In this document: piece by piece, positions 55,250 to 64,000 of the stretch
Layout: each line of letters opens with the position of its first letter
Numbering within the stretch: position 1 is the first letter of the stretch
Assembly (NCBI GenBank): GCA_009869945.1
Contig: WIXG01000201.1
Coordinates: 83,270 to 147,269, forward strand
DNA: 64,000 nucleotides
From: Mesaphorura yosii
Taxonomy: Eukaryota > Arthropoda > Collembola > Poduromorpha > Tullbergiidae
Reading direction: 5' to 3'
Notes under the pieces: generated by a model
Seen by the model: the letters and a program-made list of their open reading frames with translations, nothing else
What the model was told of the DNA's origin: nothing
Databases searched by the model: none
Position numbers and translations under genes: made by a program

Positions 55250-57266
55250 TCACTTAGCTCGTTCGGTCCAAAACTTCTTGCCAAGAGTTAAAGTTAACCA
55301 GTTGTATTAAGAATTAGCTGCTGCTCGCACCGTCACTCGTGTTCACAAAAGGCTGAGAAGAGAAGAGCATGCCGAATTGGACTATTTGACTTGTTGCGCG
55401 TCGCCGCGTGTTTTCGTAGATGGAGCAAACTCCGCTCTGCAGCGACCGGCATGCATAAGAGAAAAAGCGTCTCATGTTTTGAATGGGCGAGCTGATAAAT
55501 CTTTGTTTTTCGTGGATTGCCAAATTTCATTCGGCAGTCCTGCAAGCCCATCTCGGGCATTTGACTCAGGTTTTGGCTTTCGGAACGCGACTGATCGTAA
55601 AACCTGGCGGGGATGAGCCCAATAAAGAATTTTTGTCGACTGCTTGGTTCATTACAGAGTAAATATCGCGTGAAAGGTGTACTTTTACTTTGCTTAGACC
55701 GTTTTCAGCAATGAGCTATTCAGACGACAGACGAGCTAGCCGACGATTCATCGGATCGGCTGAAAATGAATGATTACTCTGACTGAAAAAGACTCGCCTC
55801 GACGATGACAAGAAAATGACGCCTCTTTCCTTCGCTCCATCAACTTTTTTAAGGTTAAGGTGGTCGAACATTAAATCCTTTTGTCAGCGTCGCCGCCGTC
55901 GTCGCTGTCGGCTGTCATCATGTCTCATGAACTCCCAGCGCATAATAAAATGCAGCATGTGAATGGAGGACAGATGAGCTTCACGATTCACGAGGCCGTT
56001 TTCAGGAAGCGTGAATGTTGAATGGCGAACGGGGAGAAAGTTATCGGAAGACAGAGAAATCTAACTTCCCTTGCTCGCGTTCATTCATTTATTTCAGAAA
56101 TGTTAGTGTAATAAAAATGAGAGCATTTTCCGAGCCGGCTATAATTTCTCTCTCGTTTTCCTTTCTGCCCTGTTTTGGTGCTTTGCGTTTAATAATGCTG
56201 GTAATAGAAAAGAAAATACTCCGGGAGGGTAAAAGTAAAACGGCCACGCTCCACGCCGCATTTCTGTATTTTGCGTATACAATTTTGGTTGCCTTGAAGC
56301 CAAAGCCAAGCGAGGGCAATAATAAACTTCAGAAAGGATATTAGTATTACGCTGCCATTAATATATGCGATTGAGTGAGTGTGGTAAAAGAATAAAGACT
56401 TGCTCTGCCGTGCATGGCTTATTTTATCATTGTATTTATTCTAATGGGCCTTATTAATGCGGCACGCTCGAGAGGCCAGCCGCATAAATACGACGGAGAC
56501 CGACTCTGCTTTTGGCAGCACAGCGCACGCGGTCCGTGAAAGTGAAAATTAAAAAGCAGGCAACTCGGAGAGAAAGTGCAGGTTATAAAGTTTGTGCTTG
56601 AATTTTCCCATTCTCATTATTGTGTCACACGTTGCGGATTGCGATTGCTGCTCAGAAATCAATAGACACTAAACGGCAGGCGGAAAGCGCGACGTACACG
56701 TTAATTTAATGTTCAACCGGCCAACAGGTATCTGCTATCCCAAACAACTCAACTGAAATGAAATCTTAAAACTGATAGCGTTAAATATTAAGAAATCGAC
56801 TGAACTCGATACGATTTTTCCCAGCGAATAAGCCGAAATATCCTGCCGAAGAGACGCCTGTAATCGATCTCGCTCAATCCGGAGCAAAACTTTGCTCATT
56901 GCAAAGGGGGAAGTTGCAGAGGAGAGAGTGACGATGAGACGGTACACAGCGCGACGTCGAAGAAGACAAGACGTTTCTGCTTGACCGAGCAGCAAATCAA
57001 ATCTCCATATCGATGCGTTTTTTGATGTTCTCCGGAAGTCCTCCTGTCTTCGCGTCGTCTCGCGCATCGCCTTTCACAGTTCTCAAGATAAATGCCTGCT
57101 AAGTTGCTAAGTGCAGTGCGACTTCAGAGTCAGAGATGACGGCTCATTCTTTCCTGCATACTGCATTCCTGGTTCCTGCGCCGATAAGAAAAGCACTTTG
57201 CTTTCACTCGTCACGTCTTCTCGATCCGCGATCAGTGATCTCACTCACAAAAGGAGAGGTGGCGGC

Positions 57267-57297
57267 TATTTAAGTAGCTTTCGATTAGCAAATCATT
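57267..57297 (+). promoter_or_regulatory. Candidate core promoter: TATTTAAG with initiator at +1 spacing
   Basis: TATTTAAG at 57267-57274 is followed 28 bp later by TCATT (A at 57295), which is the usual arthropod TATA-to-initiator spacing. No downstream promoter element is evident at +28. The first downstream ATG is at 57366 and opens a 48-codon frame with no recognisable domain, so there is no product to attach to it. The call rests on motif and spacing only. Confidence 0.2.
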
Positions 57298-57896
57298 GAG
57301 CGAGCGTCGGCAGTCGGCACGTCCACTCGATTATAGTTCAAGACTTGGCCTGAAAAAACTGGCGATGACCAATACATCTGGAGCATTGCATCAAAATTGT
57401 GCTGCTGCAAGCTGCCAAAATGTATGCAAAAGACGAATGGTGCCAGAAATGATGATTCGAGCTAACGCGAATCGCGAATGGAGGCGAAGGCAAGCGAAAG
57501 TCTGTTGACTTTCTTAATATTGTCACTCGTTTACTTTACTTGTGGAGGACGAGGATGATAGATACGTGTACATATTTAGCAATCTTTACCGAGCACGCCG
57601 TAGCCGTTGTTTCGTAGGCTGATTTCCTCAGAGACAAATTGAGTTTCTTCATTCACATTCAACAAAAATGGTATGTCGTAATTTTTCCTCTCCCCGTGCC
57701 TAGCACAGCGCTGCACTTTCTTTTGTTTCGAGGAGAATGCATTCGTACTTAGCATTTTCTTCTTAACAAAGAACCAATTTGGCTTTATGGGCCGGGCAGG
57801 CCAAATTGTGAGAGTATTTTTCTTGCCCTTTTGTCTGGCGAGATGCTCACGATAACTTTCCAGAGGCCACTTTTATTTTCATCATGTCGTTTACGG

Positions 57897-57916
57897 CGAT
57901 CGCATCGCATCGCATC
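57897..57916. repeat. (GCATC)n pentamer repeat
   Basis: Begins GCGATCGCATC and continues as GCATC units. A similar repeat is at about 32926-32942. Confidence 0.8.
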
Positions 57917-59758
57917 CACTTCACCGGCAGGCAGGCAGACAGGCTACTTGGAGCCGGTCTTAATTAAATGTTAATTCTTTTTTACTTCCTTAATTAATTT
58001 GCTTTTAAAACTGAAAACAAAAGAAAAAGGCTGATGGACTTCAAATCTGCAATCTGCACTGCATCCTGAAATTTGTGGCTTGCGACTGACCAACCTTTCG
58101 CCTGCGTCATGCCGAATTGAAAACTGATCGTTCCCGGCAGTTGATTTTTAGATGGTCCGACCCGCCATTGCCATTCTTCTTCTTATCGTGACGCGACGAG
58201 CAGTCCCTGAGAGCCTTCTACACTCAAACACACCGCTGCGCTAATGATTTTGACAAGAGGAAATAAGTAACTGAGACTCTCATGATGAGTGTGTATCCTC
58301 CTTCGCTTTCTCTCCTCACAACGCCAACACTAGTGCTGCTTTCTCTTTTTGCTCGTTACTGCCACGACTACGAGGGATAATAAATTGGCCATCATGTAAC
58401 ATTTTTGTTTGGTTTTCCTTATCACAAACTATGCACTCTGCGTCGCGCGCTCTATTTTTCACCTCACCGCCATGCCAAGAACAACGATGACAAGTGTGAA
58501 ACGATGCGGCGCGGAGCCAGCCAGCCGAGTCAGGCTCTCTCGCGCTTTCTTGACTCTCTCTTTGTGAGGCGTCAGGATAAATTGAATCCAGCAAACTTAA
58601 GAAATGTCATCAAAGCAAGCGTGAACGCAAAATATTAAATAGTTAAACAGTTAGCAAGGGAGCTCAATATTGAACGCAGCAGCTCGTATACAATAAATCG
58701 TTCATTACTTGTAAGGACGTATTTTGTAATAATTGCGATTATATTTACTATTATTGCGCTCAGTTCCTACTCACTTCTTGAATAAAACGTAGAACGAGGT
58801 TTCAGAAAGGTGCGCTTCACTTTCAGTGAGAATCTCAATCTGTATCTGTACCGATGTGGGCTCCTGGAAGGTAAGGAATTAAGGTAAAAGGCAGAGGAGA
58901 TGAGCTCGCACGCGCACGCACAGAATGAAGAAAAACCAATCAATTTCATGTCACATGGATTCTTTCGGTTTCTTTCTCATTTTCTACAGGCAGCAGAAGC
59001 AGCAGAGCCACTGAAGCACTGAAGATTAACTCGGTCATTTGTTTCATTCGTTAACCTTCCGTCTTCGTCTTCCCTGCCTCAATTTATATCGCACGTTCAC
59101 TCCACCACAGCCACAAATGAAGGCAACAAGCGAAGCGAAGCGAGTCATGGATTGATAAGAAAAAAGAGTAGCAAGTCGTCGAATAATTTTCCAATTTAAT
59201 TCCATTTTCCATGTCTAAACTGAGATCTTTCTTTTCCGCCTGCATTTTATCCCGGAAACAGCGCAGCACAGACAAATTTGAACGGAGTTGCAGCCGGTCT
59301 GAGCTAAAATTTATCATTTTGATTCATATTTATTGCTCATTTCAACAACGCAAACGCACTTGACTCCCTCTTCTGCTCCTTCTCCTCAGCCACTTGAACT
59401 AATTGCACACTCGGATTCGGATTCTTGATTATGCTAAATGGACCTCTTTCAAACTTGTTATCTGCAACGTGCGTGATTGCAAACGGTGTCAATGAACGTG
59501 CTTTTCCGGCTTGCCAAATGTTTTCGTTCTCTGCAAATCCAAAGCTCCGTTCGGTTTCAACAAGACTTAAGATGGAAATGTAATTTGCTCATTTTCATGG
59601 AAGATTTAACATAATCTTAAATCTTACAGAGATCGAGATGTACGGGATCGCGAAAAGGCAGGCGGAGCTCCGCTAGGGACTTTAATCGTCCAACTTGATG
59701 GTGACCGTTGAACATGATAAAGGCGCTCAATGATTCTGGCATCAAGACAGTCTAGTTG

Positions 59759-59974
59759 CTAAGAAACTTCAACATTATGCTCATTTACGAAATGTTTAGT
59801 TTGATCATATTTCTGATCGAACGAAATAGTTGTTGGTTGAATTCTGCCTGGCTGGGAGTGTTCCAGCAATTGTCCCCGAATTACTGTAATCGAGCCATTC
59901 GTAAGTGACTGTAAGTGCAGCAATTTGCCAATTATTCTGAATTCACAAGTCATTAGCCGCTGCCACCAGCTCAA
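59759..59974 (-). CDS. Doubtful small ORF divergent from the scramblase gene, 71 codons
   Basis: Open frame on the minus strand, 58 bp upstream of and divergent to the scramblase start. The predicted peptide begins MSWWQRLMTCEF and is hydrophilic and of mixed composition, without the Ser/Arg/Cys runs typical of chance frames elsewhere in the window. No domain, signal peptide or membrane segment is visible. It could be a real small protein, part of a divergent upstream transcript, or random open frame in the promoter interval. Nothing in the sequence decides between these. Confidence 0.2.
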   Translation of the reverse strand: MSWWQRLMTCEFRIIGKLLHLQSLTNGSITVIRGQLLEHSQPGRIQPTTISFDQKYDQTKHFVNEHNVEVS

Positions 59975-60031
59975 CTAATTGCAATTTATTTATCTGAACT
60001 AAAGTACTTCAACTGTAGCTCTCGCTCACGC

Positions 60032-61664
60032 ATGGTGGACAAATTAATAATTATGGACGATATGGAATACGACGTTGTCAACAACAAGATCGTCTTCAGG
60101 AGATATAGCCTTTACGGTAAGTCAAGTCTAGACTCCAAAGCCACTTGCAGCCAATGGTCGAATATGTAGAGACTGTCAACCAACCTGCTTTTCTTGTTTG
60201 CTGTCAACAGAATCAAAAGCGAGCAGCCATCGGAACGTGTGGGAACCCCCGATCGAAGTCATCCCCACGGAGTCTGAGATATTGCGCATAGCCAGACAGA
60301 AACGTAAGCACGAGAATTTGCTGTTGCCATTGCATGGTTCTACTTTCTACTTGAATCTAAAGTTAGGCTTTACTTCCAGAAAATTTAAAGTTGCAGCTCC
60401 TGAAGTGCCCTCAAATGATAACACCAGTTGACAAGTCCGCGAAGAAGTCAACTTACACTTCGATTTCGCTTCCGCATACTCCGAGGAAGAAGAAAAAGTC
60501 ACTGTTAGCGCGTTGGTGTCCGGAGTACTTTGATTTGGAAGTGCTTAGAGAATATGAACGGGTTGAACAGGAATCTAGAGGTAAGATCAAGTCGAAGGAC
60601 AATTATAAACTTTTCGTAATCGTAATCGATTAACATGTACTTGGTTCATTTTCGCAGCCTACCTGGCGCCCATTTATTACACCGAAATTCTGGGCTTTCG
60701 GAATCCTCCCCAACAACTGCAAATCTTTGGGAAAATGGATAAGGCATTCGTAATCAGAAAGGATGAGGCTTCTATCGACATGCTTGGCGATCTCGGTGGT
60801 GAGTTTAAACACGACCCGATTAGTAATAAGTTAATGTTTGCGTAATTCAGCAGCTTGTTTCACAGAATCTTACATTGATGGACCAAAGTACGAAATCTAT
60901 GAAGGCAGCGAAGAGGCGAATGTTGACTTCGACAAGCGCATATGTGTCCTCGCAGAATACATGACTCATTTCAGCAAGTGGGATCGATGCAAACGGTATC
61001 CGTTGTTGTTGCAAGCCTTTAATCATCTGGGCCAACCAATTTTCAAGCTGGAGGGGGAAGGACGGACGTGTGGAACATCACCAGTGAGTAAATGGTTTAC
61101 TTTCCTATTTTGTGCATTGCTAAAATTGTTCTATTATGTCCTGTACAGAATGTCCAAGTCCAAGACAACGAAATGAGATACGGAGAAATTTTCATGGGTC
61201 CATTTGGTAAGGAGATTGCTCTTTTACTGCATGACAGCTACGGAAGTCCGCTGCTAACAATCAGACTGGCAGAAATCGTGGGCGGAAGACCAGCGAAAGG
61301 AGAGTACGACATAACGGCTACTAAAAACAGTAAGACGGCAGTGCGGCAGTTTTGGAAAATATCAAATCAAAATGAGTTAATTAATTTATCCACGTGTACA
61401 GATCTTCTCATCGCTCGGCTTATTCCACGCCGAAACTATTCCGGAGAAAGAGTTGAACCCGGCATCTTCTCGGCTGAATTTACGAGCGATCTTGCACTGG
61501 AATTGAAGGTGTTGGTGATTGCCGCGGGAATTGTGATGGTAAGCGCCGGTAATCAAAATCGTTGGCGGAATATCAATCACAAATTCAAAATAAATATTTT
61601 AATAAATTTACTTCATCTTCTGTCGTAGGATTACCATTTCTTCGACGAGTATCATTTAGTTTGA
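60032..61664 (+). CDS. Divergent phospholipid scramblase family protein, eight exons
   Basis: Exons 60032-60116, 60211-60303, 60380-60580, 60658-60798, 60866-61083, 61149-61329, 61402-61538 and 61629-61664 join in consistent phase to 363 codons plus a stop. All seven introns (65-94 nt) start GTAAG or GTGAG and end AG. The scramblase fold is shown by the KYEIYEGSEE strand (about 180-189), the repeated beta pattern through GEIFMGPFGKEIALLLHDSY, and the C-terminal segment DLALELKVLVIAAGIVM followed by DYHFFDEY, which matches the family's single membrane helix near the C-terminus. The N-terminal third is unusual: it lacks the proline-rich PxxP tract and instead has a lysine cluster, KKKK, near residue 96 that could be a nuclear or lipid-contact patch. 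The cysteine-rich palmitoylation cluster and the Asp-rich calcium loop of classic scramblases are largely missing, so scrambling activity is doubtful. The frame stays open a little upstream of 60032, and downstream Met codons at residues 8 and 11 are alternative starts. Confidence 0.85.
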
Positions 61665-61832
61665 ACCTCTCACCTCAGCCTTAGCAGAAAGCGAATTAAA
61701 AATCATGAGTGATACCGGGAAAATCTGAAAATCAGTTCAAATCAAAGGAAGAAATCGGAAATCGCTCGCAATTAAGGCCACATGAGCATGGTCAATAATT
61801 AACAAATAAGACTAAGAGTACGAAATTGCCAA

Positions 61833-61838
61833 AATAAA
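61833..61838 (+). terminator. Poly(A) signal AATAAA for the scramblase transcript
   Basis: First canonical AATAAA after the scramblase stop (169 bp downstream of it). Another AATAAA at 61959-61964 could serve as a distal site. The AATAAA words before the stop, near 61590, lie inside intron 7. Confidence 0.5.
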
Positions 61839-61874
61839 TGAAAAATACATGAGAACAACTCAATTCGTGTTCAT

Positions 61875-61884
61875 TTTATTTATT
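61875..61884 (-). terminator. Overlapping poly(A) signals for the Rab9 transcript
   Basis: TTTATTTATT-type sequence on the plus strand gives two overlapping AATAAA hexamers on the minus strand, 284-293 nt past the Rab9 stop. No closer canonical signal is seen on that strand. Confidence 0.5.
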
Positions 61885-62167
61885 TAGTGCGCGTGCGCAT
61901 TTGTGGCGACCATCATCACAAGCTTCTAAGAAATTGGAAGTGAACATTTGACATGGAAAATAAAAAGAGTTGCGTCTTGCATCCAAAATATTTAATTTAG
62001 TCTTGCACTCCATAAAATTAAAAATGCCAGCTCAACTTAATTAGCCTTCCAGCTTTCTATTCGCCCGAAGCCAAATAAATTAGAATTACAAATAGACGTA
62101 TCACGACCGCACAAGACAAAAGTCCTGCGCCTTTGCCTCATTTTGCGACAAGCAGCCTTAATTATAA

Positions 62168-63040
62168 TTAGAAGCAGCAAGATTTGTCATTTGTGTTTTG
62201 TGACGCTTCCCTCCTCCCAACGAGACTCACAGTCTGACCAGAGTATGGCCTGTCTAATTTTGCGTCTAGTTTTAAGTATCTGTCTACGGCTAAATTAAAA
62301 GCGTCCATCACATTGGTGCTTTCTTTCGCACTCGTTTCGACGTACGGAAGGTTTCCACTCGCGCTGCACCAGTCCAACACAGTTTCGTAGGCTACTTCGC
62401 GTTTCTCGGGGTCGATGTCAACCTTATTGCCAATTACGATGAATGGAAAGTTGAGCTTGTCTGGAACGTCCGCGTAGTACAAAAATTCGTCTCGCCAACT
62501 GTTGAGGTTCTGGAAACTGACTTTATCATCGAGGGCAAATGTTAAGATGCAAATGTCAGATCCACGGTAGAAAGGAGTTCGGAGACTTTTGAACCTTTCC
62601 TGGCCCGCAGTATCCCAAATCTGGTTACAGCAATTAAGTCATTAAAATTCAACACTCGGCAATAAAAACAAAATACTCGACAGTTTTCATTCCACCTGCA
62701 GTGTGTAGAGTTGACCAGCAACATTTATTTCTTTATTCAGGAACTCAACACCAATCGTATGAAAGGAGTGCTCATCGAATGAATTGGACACAAATCGCTT
62801 CATAAGACAGGATTTTCCAACTCCACCGTTTCCTAATGAAAAGAAACAAACGATTAGTATTAGATTCGTCCAAAATGCAGTTCAAAACAGACAGTATAAG
62901 TAAGAAATTAATTAAAATAGGCGTACGGCTCACGGCTTTTTCTTACCTAAGAGAATCACCTTAAGCAGAACATTTTTCATCACAGCAGTTCCGTTTGCAC
63001 CGCCGCTCGAACTGTTGGGCTGCTGTCTGCTGGTCGCCAT
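62168..63040 (-). CDS. Rab9: Rab9-like small GTPase, three coding exons
   Basis: Ras-superfamily GTPase of the Rab9 type, which in animals directs late-endosome to trans-Golgi transport as a prenylated, membrane-cycling switch. Coding exons read on the minus strand are 63040-62947, 62832-62696 and 62620-62168; joined they give 227 residues with consistent phase. Visible motifs: P-loop GNGGVGKS (about 32-39), switch I FHTIGVEF (55-62), DTAGQE (80-85), NKVD (142-145), ETSAKE (172-177) and a C-terminal SCCF for geranylgeranylation. Introns are 114 nt (donor GTAAGA) and 75 nt (donor GTGGAA), both ending in AG. The start at 63040 gives a Ser/Gly/Asn-rich N-terminal extension of about 20 residues before the GTPase fold, which makes the protein slightly longer than typical Rab9; a second Met at residue 21 is an alternative start. 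The run RTPFYRGSDI plus the phrase WRDEFLYYADV favours Rab9 over Rab7. The gene is convergent with the scramblase gene. Confidence 0.93.
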
Positions 63041-64000
63041 CGTTGATCGTTGAGATGATTAGCGATGCTAATCAGAAATCAGGCGTCTGTACAGCTACTT
63101 ACTGGCTGAGCTATTTAGTTAAAGTTGCACAAGAGACCAACGTCCTCACGAATTATGGCGTTACAAAAACCCTGCATAATATTTTAAAAGGAGGACAATA
63201 ATGAAGTGATGAACATCCTTCAAGCAACCGAATCGAAGGCAGGTGATTAAGGAATCACAACGGCAGCATTTTCCTTAATATTGAGCTATGCAATGGAAAA
63301 GCCAATTGACAATTTCCAATTCAGTTAGGAGACTCACCATTTAAATGCTAGGCTTCCAGCCAGCATCAAAAATTCAAAATTGCTCGGCTGCCAATGGCAG
63401 GATTCACAGAATCTTGCCTAAAACTGAAAACCGTAAGCTACCGAAGTTTCCAAGTTACTCAGCCAACCCAAATTGCAACTGGAATTATGAGATGACCGTT
63501 GACCGCTCACAGTTCTGGTATTTTCGACGTGTGAGGAGTCAGATTACTTAATTAATTAACCTGGTTCGTTGAGTGGATGCACTGCACTACACTACACTTT
63601 GTTGAATGCAAAATAAATGGACTTACGAAAATTAATAATTTCCACCACAGAACAGAGATGCATTGGCATTTGCGAATTGACTAATTGCTCAAGAATTATG
63701 ACGGGATAATTAATGGGAGGATGAATCGTCTGCAATCGCATTCATCGCAGCTGTGCTGTGAACGGTGCTAAAACACATGAACAGCATCCAAAGAGGGGGC
63801 GATTGGACGAATTTCTCTCAAAGCACCAGTGCAGTGCAGATACATTGAAAGCTGTGCTGTAAAGCCCCGTTTGAGACAAGTATTGTATTGCCATTGCCTT
63901 TGCATTGACATTTGGCATTCATCCACACACACGGCTTCGTTTCCTCGCTTGGATTCATGCATTCGTGCTCTGTGCCAGTCTCACTTTTCACTTGCAATGG
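63041..64000. other. Rab9 upstream region and right edge of window
   Basis: Holds the 5' flank of the minus-strand Rab9 gene. No TATA box at the expected place is obvious close to the start. An untranslated first exon further upstream cannot be excluded. A perfect TGCAGTGCAG copy lies at 63830-63839, and short plus-strand frames at 62995-63201 and 63345-63551 have no recognisable content. Confidence 0.5.

Larger units (their letters stand above)
55253..59758. other. Intergenic region between the TPR remnant and the scramblase locus
   Basis: No gene is supported. It includes ATG|GTATGT at 57668-57676 (a start codon directly followed by a donor, with no linked exon), GCATC pentamers at 57897-57916, GCGAA repeats near 59133-59148 and one copy of CTGCACTGCA at 58054-58063. 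A minus-strand frame at 58316-58594 shows two CxxC pairs (CHRC and CIVC) about 20 residues apart, but the rest looks random. A TATA-plus-initiator arrangement at 57267-57297 is listed separately. Confidence 0.5.
61665..62167. other. Convergent 3' intergenic gap shared by scramblase and Rab9 genes
   Basis: This 503-bp AT-rich gap lies between two stop codons facing each other. It carries poly(A) signals for both strands and no open frame of note. The likely 3' UTRs are about 190 nt (scramblase) and about 310 nt (Rab9) if the signals at 61833 and 61875 are used. The mature ends would then meet or slightly overlap near 61850-61860. Confidence 0.6.

Noticed and set aside
57668-57676. ATG immediately followed by a GTATGT donor, as in some ribosomal-protein genes
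   Set aside because: No downstream exon joins in frame to any recognisable protein.
58316-58594. Minus-strand frame with CHRC and CIVC pairs suggesting a zinc ribbon
   Set aside because: The sequence around the pairs matches no zinc-finger pattern I know and there are no splice sites or neighbours to support it.

Overview
The window looks like arthropod nuclear DNA, most likely from a pancrustacean with compact genes. The evidence is two intron-bearing eukaryotic genes near the right end whose introns are all 65-114 nt with GT...AG borders. CpG-rich words (CGCG, GCCGCG) are frequent, so there is no vertebrate-style CpG depletion. The species cannot be named from this sequence. There is no bacterial-style gene packing, CRISPR array, rRNA, tRNA or intact transposon that I can recognise.

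Layout. From 1 to about 54.1 kb I find no exon I can defend. The open frames there are short, often overlap on both strands, and carry no recognisable domain. The DNA is a mosaic of 4-7 bp tandem duplications, purine/pyrimidine tracts, AT-rich stretches with frequent CATAAA/TTTATG words, and one strongly over-represented 10-mer, TGCAGTGCAG. This is what a large regulatory or intronic tract between developmental genes would look like, but that is inference. The longest open frame (35272-35871, 199 codons) and a weak frame at 19681-20019 are kept only as low-confidence entries.

The last 10 kb is different. It holds an AT-rich orphan ORF of 88 codons (54136-54402, +), a TPR-protein gene remnant broken by two compensating frameshifts (54523-55249, -), an eight-exon divergent phospholipid scramblase gene (60032-61664, +) and a three-exon Rab9-type GTPase gene (62168-63040, -). 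The scramblase and Rab9 genes converge. Their best poly(A) signals lie within about 40 bp of each other in the 503-bp gap between the stop codons.

Functionally, Rab9 proteins run late-endosome to Golgi traffic and scramblases move or bind membrane phospholipids, so both act on membranes. Their adjacency shows no shared regulation beyond the packed 3' ends. The most notable biology I can point to is the scramblase, which keeps the fold-defining C-terminus but has lost the usual cysteine cluster and most of the calcium-loop residues, together with the broken TPR gene and the repeated 10-mer.
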